Below are positions 1 to 11,345 of a stretch of DNA of 64,000 bases, in pieces. Positions within the stretch are counted from its first letter, which is position 1. Every line of letters begins with the position of its first letter. The stretch is from assembly GCA_032433765.1 (NCBI GenBank), contig JAVIAB010000051.1, positions 152,424,114 through 152,488,113 on the forward strand, written 5' to 3'. A model generated the notes under the pieces. It saw only the letters and a list, made by a program, of their open reading frames with translations. It was not told the origin of the DNA and ran no database searches. Source of the stretch: Megaustenia siamemsis (Eukaryota; Mollusca; Gastropoda; Stylommatophora; Ariophantidae). The translations under genes and the position numbers were made by a program.

Positions 1-514
1 CGAAACACTATCTGGATGAAAAACACAGCTCACTGTGAGCACAGATCACTAAACTCAGTAGCTCCGGCAGCAAGCCGGACTTAGACAATATGAGGAAACT
101 ACAACGAGGGACGGAACACTTTTCAGACAGATCCTCAACGGTTCCTGTCGCCTGTGCGCCATATTGACTGGAAGTCAACTGGCAGATTATATGAATGAAA
201 CCCGGACATCGATGTCTGAATCCACTTATAGAAGAAAACGAGAAGAAAGAATCTTCTCCTCAGTTGTATCATCTTCTTGTTCTTCTTTTTCATTGTTCTT
301 AACCCGACTATCTGACTGGATAAAATACAAAAAAACACGACACAAAGAACACAATACAATGTTAATGATGGCAAAGATCACAAACACATCGCAGTGTTAT
401 CTCACAGAACGTAGTAGCACTCATCCACAGAGAGAGAGGAGACAAGACCTGTTCAACTATCTTTAATTACGTAGACGGGTACACCAACTGTGAGACATTA
501 GTATTTTTAATGTT
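1..514. other. Unassigned sequence
   Basis: I see no protein family, RNA gene or repeat I can name here. The overlapping open frames on both strands near 135-466 are short, low in complexity and lack recognisable motifs, so I do not call them genes. Confidence 0.6.
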
Positions 515-1095
515 CCGTCAATGATTTTACTGATATTTTGTTGTCCCGTCAAATGATTCTACTATTTTTGTTGCCACCTCAAATTATTTTACTGATATTT
601 TTGTTGTCCTGTACAATGAATTTACTGATATTTTGGTTGTCCTGTACAATGAATTTACTGATATTTTTGTTGTTCGGTCCAATGATTTTACTGATATTTT
701 TGTTGTTCCGTCCAATGATTTTACTCATATTTTGTTGTTCCGTCCAATGATTTTACTGATATTTTTGTTGTTTCGTCCAATGATTTTACTCATATTTTTG
801 TTGTTCCGTCCAGTGATTTTACTGATGTTTTTGTTGTTCCGTCCAATGATTTTACTGATATTTTTGTTGTTCCGTCCAATGATTTTACTGATATTTTTGT
901 TGTTCCGTCCAATGATTTTGCTGATATTTTTGTTGTCCTGTACAGCGATTTTACTAATATTTTGTTGCCCTCTACAATGATTTTGCTGATGTTTTTGTTA
1001 TTCCGTCAAATGATTTTACTGATATTTTTGTTGTCCTGTCCAATGATTTTACTGATATTTGTGTTGTCCAGCACAATGATTTTACTTATATTTTT
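515..1095. repeat. 33-bp minisatellite, about 17 copies
   Basis: Tandem copies of a unit with core CCAATGATTTTACTGATATT followed by a TTTGTTGTTCCGT-like end. Edge copies carry variants such as TTGTCCTGTACAATG. Because 33 is a multiple of three, each frame repeats an 11-residue peptide (MILLIFLLFRP in one frame), which makes hydrophobic open frames of 70-115 residues. I regard these as a by-product of the period, not genes. Confidence 0.93.
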
Positions 1096-1284
1096 CACGA
1101 GCACATGATTCAACTTTATATACCATGATAGGCTACGTAGCGTTGTATAAATCTTTCTTTAGTCTCAAAGATAACATCATTTGTTTCCATTTATATTCGT
1201 TTTTATTTTCTTACATTTATATTAAAACTCTACTCTTGCTTTTTTTCTTGCACGAGTGGAAGCAATGAAATAAAAGTATGACAA

Positions 1285-1590
1285 ATGTAATGAGTTATTG
1301 AGTTATTGAGTTATTTGAGTTATTGAGTTACTGAGTTATTTGAGTTATTTAGTTATTTGAGTTATTTGAGTTATTTGAATTATTGAGTTATTGAGTTATT
1401 TGAGTTATTGAGTTATTGAGTTATTTGTGTTATTTGTGTTATTTGTGTTATTGAGTTATTTGAGTTATTTGAGTTATTTGAGTTATTTGAGTTATTGAGT
1501 TATTGAGTTTTTGAGTTATTGAGTTATTTGAGTTATTTGTGTTATTGAGTTACTGAGTTATTTGAGTTATTGAGTTATTGAGTTATTTGC
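1285..1590. repeat. TTGAGTTAT short tandem repeat (8-9 bp)
   Basis: Uninterrupted run of GAGTTATT and GAGTTATTT words, with a few GTGTTATT variants in the middle. The unit alternates between 8 and 9 bp by one T. Confidence 0.93.
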
Positions 1591-1901
1591 GGGTCATCAT
1601 CATTGCACTCCGAACATGTCCATAGGTGCTCAGATCGCCTCCTCAACAATTCCCTCAGTGTCCAGCGACTGACGACTCCAGTTCTGTGTTGGTTGATAAG
1701 TCTTCTTACACGGCCACTAAGTTTCTCATTTCTGGCTGCGCCCATCTTAACTCCCATTTCCATCATCCGAAGAAGTGACGTGGATAGGTTGTGACGTGAC
1801 AAATATAATGTTTTCAGTTAAATACAGAAAGGGTGAAACACAATACAAGAAGAATTATGAAAATAACTGACTATAAAGTAATGTGAAATGCAATAGAGAT
1901 A
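1591..1901. other. Unassigned sequence between a microsatellite and a LINE fragment
   Basis: Less AT-rich than its surroundings. A 75-residue frame on the minus strand (1575-1802) is basic and has no motif I recognise. It could be a decayed mobile-element piece, but I cannot support a family. Confidence 0.4.
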
Positions 1902-2372
1902 ATCATCATCATTATCATCACATGCGATACCGGTTGGCGTAGGCGATCATGCCCTTCCATATTCTTCTATCTACAGTGCATCGTATCAGTTCTGTTGTTG
2001 AATGTTTTCCATGCCATGACACCAAGCTATCCAGTATTTTCTCTCTTTGTCGCCCGCGATCTCCCTTTCCTTGTATTTTGCCAGTTGTAACCATGTATTC
2101 CAACATTCCTCTTCTCATGATGTGCCCGAAAAATGTTGATTGTTTCTTTCTGATATTTTTTTAGGAGCTGCCTTTTTGTGTTGGCCCCTTTGAGAATTTC
2201 CTCATTGGTCTTTTTAGCTGTCCAGGGAACTTTCAACATTCTTCTAAGAAATCCCATCTCAGTGGTCTCTAATCGTTTTTTTCATTTGTTTGTCTACTGT
2301 CCATGATTCGCTTCCATGTGTCAGAATTGGTTCTATATAGCACCGATAAACTCTCTGTCTCACTTCTATTGA
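1902..2372 (-). pseudogene. LINE ORF2 C-terminal fragment (family 1), broken
   Basis: Remains of the end of a non-LTR retrotransposon reverse-transcriptase protein, read on the minus strand. Conceptual pieces in order are YIEPILTHGSESWTVDKQ (about 2340-2285), MGFLRRMLKVPWTAKKTNEE (from about 2257), and after a frameshift TTGKIQGKGDRGRQREKILD and STTELIRCTVDRRIWKGMIA (to about 1925). The 3' side ends in a run of ATCATC on the plus strand, that is GATGAT in the element's direction, as in the related copy near 4,735. The catalytic YADD region is missing because the 5' side is cut by the neighbouring SINE. It is non-functional. The same family recurs at 3720-4735, 16226-16650 and 55505-55757. Confidence 0.88.
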
Positions 2373-2378
2373 CATAGG

Positions 2379-2612
2379 TGTCACGCCAAGTGGCGTATAG
2401 GGAATATGGTGTTAGTGACCGTACATTTTACAGACCTTCAGGTAATTTTTGGGGTAAGGTGGTCGGTATTACGCCCGTGCTGCTTTACTTTCCTAGAAAA
2501 AAATCCAGTACCCATTTAAGGCTGGGTGAACCTGGAAACCGTCGGTTGGGATGGAACCGGACCGCTTGTCTTTGTAGTCCAGTTCACTAACCACTGAGCT
2601 ATGGCGGCTCCC
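2379..2612 (-). mobile_element. tRNA-derived SINE, copy 1
   Basis: Read on the minus strand the element starts GGAGCCGCCATAGCTCAGTG. The box A-like TAGCTCAGTGGTTAG is followed about 30 bases later by a box B-like GGTTCCATCCC (normally GGTTCGATCCC). These are the two internal RNA polymerase III promoter boxes of a tRNA head. The body then contains CACCCAGCCTTAAATGGGTA and a conserved 3' end ATACGCCACTTGGCGTGAC. Three further copies (near 15,350, 30,000 and 44,000) define the element. This copy lies directly against the 5' side of a LINE fragment. Confidence 0.9.
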
Positions 2613-2639
2613 ATAATATATATACAATGACATTATTTT

Positions 2640-3110
2640 AGATATAATTTGGAATACGCAACCAGGTACATAATGGATAAGGATAGTATAAATACAAGAT
2701 AATGTAGATAGATGATAATGTAAATAGCTATACAGTATAAATAGAAATATATTATAATATATAGGAAAAAATCTAATTAAAGATAATAAAAAAATAGATG
2801 ATAATATAAATAGATGATAATATAAATAGAGAGATATATAAATAAAAGAAAATATAAATAATATGAACGATAAATAAATAGAAGATAATATAAAAAGAAA
2901 ATAATGTAAGATAATATAAACAGAAAGATGATATAAATAATAGATAATATAATTAGAGGATAATGTAAGATAATATAATAGAAAAATATAATAAATGGAA
3001 AATAATGTACATGGAATATAATATACATGGAAGATAATGTAAATAGGAAGTAATATAAATGAAAGAGAGTATAAATAGAAAGGTAATATATAAACTTACT
3101 TGTCGTAGCC
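2640..3110. repeat. AT-rich degenerate GATAATATAAATA array
   Basis: Degenerate 12-14 bp words built around GATAATATAAATAGA. Long tyrosine/isoleucine-rich frames on the minus strand come from this composition and are not genes. Confidence 0.8.
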
Positions 3111-3145
3111 AAACACTGAGGGTCAAAATTTGGTTCTTCTCATCC

Positions 3146-3605
3146 TGTAAAGAAAGAATTGTAAAGGAGTGAACTCTCATCGTTAATAACTATTTATGTA
3201 AAGAAAGAATTGTAAAGGAGTGAACTCTCATCGTTAATAACTATTTATGTAAAGAAAGAATTGTAAAGGAGTGAACTCTCATCGTTAATAACTATTTATG
3301 TAAAGAAAGAATTGTAAAGGAGTGAACTCTCACCGTTAATAACAATTAATGTAAAGAAAGAATTGAAAAGGAGTGAACTCTCATCGTTAATAACGATTAA
3401 TGTAAAGAAAGGATTGTAAAGGAGTGAACTCTCATCGTTAATAACTATTTATGTAAAGAAAGAATTGTAAAGGAGTGAACTCTCACCGTTATTAACAATT
3501 AATGTACAGAAAGAATTGAAAAGGAGTGAACTCTCATCGTTAATAACGATTAATGTAAAGAAAGAATTGTAAAGGAGTGATCTCTCATCGTTGATGATAA
3601 GGAAT
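3146..3605. repeat. 51-bp minisatellite, about 9 copies
   Basis: Unit begins GTAAAGAAAGAATTGTAAAG, continues GAGTGAACTCTCATCGTTAA and ends TAACTATTTAT. Copy starts at 3147 and 3198 fix the period at 51. Two subtypes alternate (AACTATTTATG and AACGATTAATG). Confidence 0.95.
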
Positions 3606-3719
3606 GAAAGGAATTGAGGTTTAGGGCTGAAAGCTTGCACAAAGAGCTGCTCTTGTTTGGGTGTTCTTCTAGGCGATGCTGCCTGTATGTTTATCTGTTA
3701 TATAGTTATTGTGTCAATT

Positions 3720-4735
3720 AAACATTGATGGCCAGGATCTCCGAATCATAAAAAAAACATGTACTGGCAACAAACAGCAGCTATAAGAATTAACAACCAA
3801 ACAGGACAATTTCAATTTATAAAACAAGGAGTCAGACAAAGCTGTGTTCTGTCGCCGGATTTGTTTTCACTTTACAGCGAACATATTATGAGATCAATAG
3901 TAGACACAAAAGGAATTGAAGTCAACGGTCAAAACATAAATAATTTACGATATGCGGATGACACAGTCTTAATAGCAGAGACAGAGAATGAGCTACAAGA
4001 AATGATAGATATAATAGTAAAAGAAAGCAACAAGAAAGGTCTCAGTCTGAATAGTAAGAAAACAGAAGTAATGGTTATATCGAAGAAACAATCACCACCA
4101 TCATGCAGCATAAAAATAAACGAGACAAATCTGAAACAAGTGCAACGTTTCAAATACTTGGGCACAATAATAACATCAGATGGGAGATGCACCACATAAA
4201 TAAAAAGCAGAATAGCTCAGGCCAAAATAGCATTTCAGAAAATGAAAAATATCTTATGCAACAAATCTATGTCAATAAAAATGAGAAAGAGAGTTGGTCG
4301 GTGCTATATAGAACCAATTCTGACCTATGGAAGCGAATTATGGATAGTAGACAAACAAATGAAAAGACGATTAGAGGCCACAGAGATGGGATTTCTCAGA
4401 AGAATGTTGAAAGTTCACTGGACAGCTAAAAAGACCAATAAGAAAGTTCTCAAAGAGGCCAACACAAAAAGGGAGCTCTTAAAAAAAACATCAGAAAGAA
4501 GCAATCAACATTTTTTGGGCACATCATGAGAAGGAAAGTTGGAATACTTGGTTACAACTGGCAAAATAAAAAGAAAGAGAGATCGCGGGCGACAAAGAGA
4601 GAAAACACTGGATAGCTTGGTGTCATGGCATGGAAAACAGTCAACAACAGAACTCATACGATGCACTGTGGATAGAAGATTGTGGAAAGACATGATCGCC
4701 AACGCCAACAGGTACGGCACATGATGATGATGATG
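3720..4735 (+). pseudogene. LINE reverse transcriptase, 5'-truncated and frameshifted (family 1)
   Basis: Second half of a non-LTR retrotransposon ORF2. Homology starts around 3720 (DGQDLRIIK), shifts frame by one in an A-run near 3755, then reads YWQQTAAIRINNQTGQ, KQGVRQSCVLSPDLFSLY and LRYADDTVLIAETENE. YADD is the metal-binding catalytic motif of the reverse-transcriptase palm and is intact. The frame stops at 4197 after FKYLGTIITSDGRCTT. Downstream pieces continue in other frames: CYIEPILTYGSELWIVDKQ, FLRRMLKVHWTAKKTNKK, and from 4539 KRKRDRGRQREKTLDS to RYGT plus stop. A short (GAT)n run follows the stop. The endonuclease and the N-terminal RT are absent, so the copy is dead on arrival. 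It is the best-preserved LINE copy in the window. Confidence 0.92.
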
Positions 4736-4737
4736 AT

Positions 4738-5245
4738 ATGTGTGAACTGACATATTTGTCGTGCGTGGAAGATATCTCTGTTGTGTGAGAACTGACACAC
4801 TTGTCGTGTGTGGAAAATGTCTCTGTTGTTGTTGTGTGGGAACTGTCACACTCGTCGTGTGTAGATGTCTCTGGTGCTGTTGTGCGGGAACCTACACACA
4901 TGTGTGTTGCTGTCTCTGTTGTTGTTGTGTGGGAACTGATATATTTGTCGTGTGTAGATGTCTCTGTTGTTGTGTGTGGGAACTGATACACTTGTGTGTA
5001 GATGTCTCTGTTGTTGTTGTGTGGGAACTGACACACTGTGTGTGGAAAATGTCTCTGTTGTTGGTGTGTGGAACTGTCACACTTGTCGTGTGTAGATGTC
5101 CCAGTTATTGTTGTGTGGGAACGATCACACTTGTCGTGTGTAGATGTCTCTGTTGTTGTTGTGTGGGAACTGTCACACATGTGTGTAGATGTCTCTGTTG
5201 TTGTGTAGGAACTGACACACTTGTGTGTGAATTGTCACACTTATT
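4738..5245. repeat. 48-bp minisatellite, about 11 copies
   Basis: Core GATGTCTCTGTTGTTGTTGT, then GTGGGAACTGTCACACTTGT and CGTGTGTA. Copies vary in the number of GTT words and in loss of CGTGTGTA. It begins directly after the 3' (GAT)n tail of the LINE fragment. Cysteine/valine-rich frames on the plus strand and Thr/His/Gln-rich frames on the minus strand follow from the period being a multiple of three. Confidence 0.93.
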
Positions 5246-5765
5246 TTGAGTATAAGCTGTCTGTCTTGTTGTTTTGTGGGAACTGATCAAGTTTGCCACA
5301 ATTAGATGCAAAACATATGGGAGAGACTCTAAAGCTAGACGAGTATACCGAGTTCATTGTAGAAATTGGTCATTATTACAGGAGGCTAATCTTTATCATG
5401 AGCTCGACATTGTAACTGAACAAACGGTTGCTGTATTCTGTAGAGGGTTAGGTCGCAGATAACATTATTCGATTCAAGAGAAGACTAGTTTCTACAGTTT
5501 GAGTCAAGATTAAAAGAGATTGTTTTGGAGATAATTTTTTAAAAATATTTTGTGTAATAAACTTAGAAGGTATCTCTGAAAAGAACAGAAGTTAGATGGC
5601 AGTGTATGAAATGTTGTCATAGCCAAAGCAGTTGCACTGATTTTTTGATAGTTCCTGGAAAGTGTTAAACCATCGTCTGTTGCTTTAGGCACTATAAAAG
5701 CATCCACTAACGCTGTAGAGTTTTATAGATGCCCTTAAGAGGTTTCTGGTGTACAATAAGAGACT
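5246..5765. other. Unassigned sequence
   Basis: Unique-looking sequence between two minisatellites. The 62-residue frame at 5274-5462 has no family resemblance that I can see. Confidence 0.5.
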
Positions 5766-5769
5766 TTTA

Positions 5770-6290
5770 TAAAGCAAGCAAGATATTTAAGCATATGGGT
5801 ATGTGAAGTATGTAAGATATTCAACCTTATGGGTATGTGAAGTATGTAAGATATTTAACCTTATGGGTATGTGAAGTATGTAATATATTTAACAATATGG
5901 GTATGTGAAGTGTGTAAGATAGTTAAGCATATGGGTATGTGAAGTATGTATTATATTTAACCATATGGGTATGTGAAGTATGTAAGATATTTAACCATAT
6001 GGGTATATGAATTGGGTAATATATTTAACCATATGGGTTTATGAAGTATGTAAGATATTTAACCATATGGGTTTATGAAGTATGTAAGATATTTAACCAT
6101 ATGGATATATGAAGTATGTATGATATTTAACCCTATGGGTATATGAAGTATGTAAGATATTTAACCGTATGGGTATGTGAAGTATGTAAGATATTTAACC
6201 TTATGGGTATGTGAAGTATGTAAGATATTTAACCATATGAGTATATGAAGTATGTAAGATATTTAACCTTATGGGTATGTGAAGTTTGTT
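5770..6290. repeat. 34-bp minisatellite, about 15 copies
   Basis: Unit AAGATATTTAACCATATGGG followed by TATGTGAAGTATGT. Variants change CCATATG to CCTTATG and TATGTG to TATATG or TTTATG. Confidence 0.95.
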
Positions 6291-6640
6291 AATAAACTCT
6301 TGCCACGTACTCAAGACTGTGACTTGGAGTCATCAAATGAAGTGTTAAGGATAGGTATTATTGTGAAATTGAACATTACAGTGTGTGTGCCGTGCTGTAT
6401 AATCTCTCACGTTATCTTCATAACTGCAACACGGTGTTTGGTGATTAAGGGCTCTTGCCATTGGATTTATAATAGAGAGGTTTGGATAATAGAAATGAAA
6501 CATTCAAGTCAGCATAGACGGTTGTCTGTGGTCAAGGGCAGGTATAAGAACGTTGTCGTGTCTCATTCGATTTTAGGGAGGAAAACGCGCCTCGTGAAAG
6601 CCAGGAAATATACATTCCGGTTAAAGCGAGCATTTATTTA
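6291..6640. other. Unassigned sequence with an unsupported open frame
   Basis: An open frame of 149 codons (6279-6728) begins in one minisatellite and ends in the next. Its unique middle part shows no motif I know. I do not call it a gene. Confidence 0.4.
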
Positions 6641-8005
6641 TTTTATGGACGTGTCAAAACAGTTTCAAGAACACATCCATTTCATGGACAAGGAAAAAAA
6701 CAGTTTCAAGAACACATCCATTTCATAAACAAGTAAAAAAAAACAGTTTAAAGAACACATCCATTTCATGGACAAGGAAAAACAGTTTCAAGAACACATC
6801 CATTTCATGGACAAGGAAAAACAGTTTCAAGAACACATCCATTTCATAGACAAGTAAAAAACAGTTTCAAGGACATAACCATTTCATAAACAAGTAAAAA
6901 AACAGTTTCAAGAACACATCCATTTCATGGACAAGGAAAAACAGTTTCAAGAACACATCCATTTCATAGACAAGTAAAAAAAACAGTTTCAAGAACACAT
7001 CCATTTCATGGACAAGGAAAAACAGTTTCAAGAACACATCCATTTCATGGACAAGGAAAAACAGTTTCAAGAACACATCCATTTCATGGACAAGGAAAAA
7101 CAGTTTCAAGAACACATCCATTTCATAGACAAGTAAAAAACAGTTTCAAGGACATAACCATTTCATAAACAAGTAAAAAAAACAGTTTAAAGAACACATC
7201 CATTTCATAGACAAGTAAAAAACAGTTTCAAGAACATAACCATTTCATAGACAAGTAAAAGACAGTTTCAAGAACATAACCATTTCATAGACAAGTAAAA
7301 ACAGTTTCAACAACATAACCATTTCATAGACAAGTAAAAAACAGTTTCAACAACATAACCATTTCATAGACAAGTAAAAAAAAACAGTTTCAACAACATA
7401 ACCATTTCATAGACAAGTAAAAAAACAGTTTCAACAACATAACCATTTCATAGACAAGTAAAAAAACAGTTTCAACAACATAACCATTTCATAGACAAGT
7501 AAAAAACAGTTTCAACAACATAACCATTTCATAGACAAGTAAAAAACAGTTTCAACAACATAACCATTTCATAGACAAGTAAAAAAACAGTTTCAACAAC
7601 ATAACCATTTCATAGACAAGTAAAAAAACAGTTTCAACAACATAACCATTTCATAGACAAGTAAAAAACAGTTTCAACAACATAACCATTTCATAGACAA
7701 GTAAAAAAACAGTTTCAACAACATAACCATTTCATAGACAAGTAAAAAAAAACAGTTTCAACAACATAACCATTTCATAGACAAGTAAAAAAACAGTTTC
7801 AACAACATAACCATTTCATAGACAAGTAAAAAAACAGTTTCAACAACATAACCATTTCATAGACAAGTAAAAAACAGTTTCAACAACATAACCATTTCAT
7901 AGACAAGTAAAAAAACAGTTTCAACAACATAACCATTTCATAGACAAGTAAAAAAACAGTTTCAACAACATAACCATTTCATAGACAAGTAAAAAACAGT
8001 TTCAA
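6640..8005. repeat. About 39-bp minisatellite with two subfamilies, about 35 copies
   Basis: Common core CAGTTTCAA, then a variable middle, CATTTCATRGACAAG and an A-run of 3-9. Copies from about 6650 to 7130 mostly read AGAACACATCCATTTCATGG, while those from about 7200 to 8000 read CAACATAACCATTTCATAGA. The unit length varies with the A-run. The change of subtype along the array suggests local expansion of two founders. Confidence 0.95.
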
Positions 8006-8197
8006 GAACTACGTCAAGAACTTTCGAGAATTTAAATTAATATCAATAATTACGATATGGAGTCCTGAAGAAATAATGAAATGTAAGAAGAAAACATCAA
8101 AGATAAAAATAGAGGGTACTTTGTTTTAGTAAGAACTTTATTAGCTGTAACGATAGTACAAAAAGGTCATATTTCTAAAAAAAAAAAAAAAATCATT

Positions 8198-8250
<53 letters not shown>

Positions 8251-8930
8251 ACGTGCTTTCTACCGTTCGGATGAGTAGCACATGTGACCATGACCAAAGT
8301 TTGTGAGACCAGATTTTTTCGGCAACGCCTGTTTAATCTTTTCTTGGTGCGTCTTTCCATCACCGCTCTTGGCTCGCTCATCTCTGATCTGCCTATCCTA
8401 CTGTTCTGAAACAATATTGTGACGGGGATAGAAGGTAGCTAGTTCTAGCTGCTCTTACTTTTATCCTTGTTCTGTCTTATCTTTATATTTATAACATGGT
8501 TTACCCTTTCCTTTATATCTATTTCTCTGAAAGGTGCCAATGAACGCTCACCATCGCATTTTGATCTGAACAACACGACAGAGCTCTGAACATGTTTCTT
8601 TTCATTCAGAGTTAGCGAAAACAGCCGTCCTTGCCATCTGTGATACATGTTATCAATGACTCATGCATGTACAACACACTTCAGTGTGCTGGATCGTAGT
8701 CTCAACATATTAATTACAGCTGTGCTAGAATATAACCTTGAGCGCGTGACACCAGCTTTTGAATAATCAAGAAATGTGGGGTTTTCAGGTCATTGAAATA
8801 TTGTCAATGCATTATGTTGTACAAAGGTTTCGAACTTATAATTTATTACTTAAATACCACGGACGTATAACATGTATAATCAATCAAATACACGTATTAT
8901 CATTTGTAAAAAAAGTTGGTGTGTGAAGAA
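8006..8930. other. Unassigned sequence with a (GA)n microsatellite
   Basis: Nothing recognisable as a gene. It includes an A-run near 8177-8191, the (GA)n run at 8201-8249, and otherwise unique-looking sequence. Confidence 0.5.
8201..8249. repeat. (GA)n dinucleotide microsatellite
   Basis: Uninterrupted GA run of about 49 bp. Confidence 0.98.
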
Positions 8931-9475
8931 TGTTGGAGTATGAATGATGTCAAAGTGTGAAGGATGTCGTTGTGTGAAGAATGCTCGTGTGTGAAGGATG
9001 TCGTTGTGTGAAGAATGCTCGTGTGTGAAGGATGTCGTTGTGTGAAGAATGCTCGTGTGTGAAGGATGTCGTTGCGTGAAGAATGCTCGTGTGTGAAGGA
9101 TGTCGTTGTGTGAAGAATGCTCGTGTGTGAAGGATGTCGTTGCGTGAAGAATGCTCGTGTGTGAAGGATGTCGTTGTGTGAAGAATGTTCAAATATTAAT
9201 GATGTCCATGTTGTGAAGGATGTTCAAGTATGGATGATGTCTATGTGTGGATGATGTTCATATATGAATGATGTCCTCGTGTGAAGGATGTCGTTGTGTG
9301 AAAGATGTCCATGTGGAAGGATATTCGTTTGTAAAGGATGTTGTTGTATGAAGGATGTCATTGTGTGAAGGATGTTCGTGTGTGAAGGATGTCGTTGTAT
9401 GAAGGATGTCGTTGTGTGAAAGATGTTCGTGTGTGAAGGATGTCGTTGTGTAAAGGATGTTCATGTTTGAAGAAT
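8930..9475. repeat. 34-bp minisatellite built from two 17-bp halves
   Basis: Unit TGTGTGAAGAATGCTCG plus TGTGTGAAGGATGTCGT. The two halves differ at a few bases, so the 34-bp unit looks like a fixed dimer of an older 17-mer. Regular to about 9185, then degenerate and partly reshuffled. Confidence 0.94.
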
Positions 9476-9689
9476 GTGAAGGAGAACAGTATTAGTGTTC
9501 ATGATGTTTCTGTAACTGCGATCTACAGTTGAAAGTATAAAGACAATCTCACAAAAACTAAAATACAAGACAATCATACATAAAACAGAATATTCATAAA
9601 CAAGGAATCATAAATGACTATATAGAAAGTCTTCGTTTAAAACAAAATCCTATTGTTAGGACACGGAACAATGCAAATGTAGGACTGGC

Positions 9690-10215
9690 ATCAACCAATC
9701 AGAAATTAGGACTGTCATCAACCAAACGAAATTTAAGACTGGTCCAACCAAACGGAATTTAGGAATGGCACCAAACAAACGAAATTTAAGACTGGTATCA
9801 ATCAAACGAAATGTAAGACTGGCACCAAACAAATGAAATTTAGGACTGGCACCAAACAAATGAAATTTAAAGCTGGCACCAAACAAATGAAATTTAAGGC
9901 TGGCACCAAACAAATGAAATTTAGGACTGGCACCAAACAAATGAAATTTAAGGCTGGCACCAAACAAATGAAATTTAGGACTAGCACCAAACAAATGAAA
10001 TTTAAGACTGGCATCAAGCAAATGAAATTTAGGATCGGCACCAAACAAATGAAATTTAGGACTGGCACCAAACAAATGAAATTTAAGGCCGGCATCAAGC
10101 AAACGAAATTTAGGATCGGCACCAAGCAAACACAATTTAGGACAGCCACATAGCAAACGAATGTTAGGACTGGACCCAAACAAATGAAATTTAGGACTGG
10201 CATCAACCAAACGAA
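9690..10215. repeat. 27-bp minisatellite, about 20 copies
   Basis: Unit AAATGAAATTTAGGACTGGC plus ACCAAAC. Nine-codon period, so open frames appear on both strands (lysine/threonine-rich on plus, Phe/Leu-rich on minus). These are artefacts of the period. Confidence 0.94.
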
Positions 10216-10839
10216 ATCTTTGAACTTAACAACAGTGCTGATCAAGAGTGCCGTTGCACCCAAAAACTGTGAGTTAGTAGACCTTACTATGAGGTCAAAT
10301 ACTTCCTACCAATAAGGCACACGATGATGCTGGACAGCCTCACATACGATCAGTTATGTAGTAAATATAGTCAATGGAAAATGCAGTCGAATTCACAAAA
10401 CAGAACTGATCTCCGGGGAGTAAGCGATGGCGGCTGATACCCCCACAGACCGACGCGATGAGGACAGCTATAAGGAACTAGCAGCAAGCAATAAACATTT
10501 ATTTAGCCTTGTGATCCCCAAGTCTCCGCACATGATAAATGGTAGAGACAAGGATTACGACCAAATCTGTTGGCTTTTATTTCCACTCATATTTCTATTT
10601 TTTACATCTCCTTGATTTATTTTTTGTTATCGTCCTCTTTCTTAAGATATATAACTTTTTTGACACTTTTACGTCTAATTTATTTGCAGGCGTAAGTGTT
10701 ACAATATGAATAAGAAATTTCACTGTAAAATAGACAACACCATTTGGAGGTGTGGGAGGCCAGTGCTTTTCCTTGCTGTTAGTACCATCTATAAATTAAT
10801 GAAACAGATACCTACTCTTTTTTTCAAACTAAAATCATA
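10216..10839. other. Unassigned sequence
   Basis: Contains short open frames (10427-10615 and 10706-10897) with no clear family. The second runs into the LINE fragment that follows and may be decayed LINE sequence. Confidence 0.4.
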
Positions 10840-11345
10840 TGATACTTTCAACAAACTGATGAACATTTGTATATCCAAAGTTCTCAGTAAACGATGAAAA
10901 CTTTAACTGTCCAACTCCTGTGTGATACTAGTGCTAACAACATATGGATGTGAAAGTTGGAAATCCACAAAGATATAGGAAAAAAAAAAACAAATCTCTT
11001 CGCAGGATATCAAACATAAGCTGGACAGAATACATTTTTAAAAGAATAGATAAGTGACGAATCAAAACAAAATACGTGTCGAGCTTTATAAGAAGAAGGC
11101 GTTGGAAATACATCGGTCATGTGCTGAGAATGAATGAAGAAAGACTTCCCCGTCAGGTACTCGTGTGGAAACCGACTGGTGAAAGTTAAACAAGGCAGAC
11201 CAAGAGAATCGCTATGCAGAACAATTAATAGGAAGACCCAGCCATGGGACTAAGAAAATAACAAAGAACTATAAGAACTTGGAACAGATCATTAGTCGCG
11301 GAGAACAACTATTTCCGCCCTATGTGAAGTCCTCAGCTCGACAGG
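10840..11345 (+). pseudogene. LINE ORF2 C-terminal fragment (family 2), broken
   Basis: Conceptual pieces read in order: TYGCESWKSTK (about 10945), RRISNISWTEYIFKRIDK (about 11000), RRRRWKYIGHVLRMNEERLP then RQVLVWKPTGE (about 11095-11185), and after a frameshift KQGRPRESLCRTINR. The pattern tyrosine-gly-cys-glu-x-trp, then WxYIGHVLRM, then GRPRESLxRTI is typical of the region downstream of the RT domain in a second LINE lineage. At least one in-frame stop and one shift make it non-functional. The related piece at 15880-16068 starts where this one is weakest and carries the true C-terminus. Confidence 0.85.

Noticed and set aside
1285..1590. Telomere-like repeat
   Set aside because: The words are TTGAGTTAT, not TTAGGG or TTAGG, and the array is short and internal.
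3759..4529. Host gene of the endonuclease/reverse-transcriptase-like or craniofacial-development-like type often named in automatic annotation
   Set aside because: The reading frame shifts several times, is 5' truncated and ends in a (GAT)n tail. It is a LINE remnant.
6279..6728. 149-codon open frame as a gene
   Set aside because: Both ends lie inside minisatellites, and I see no motif or splice context.
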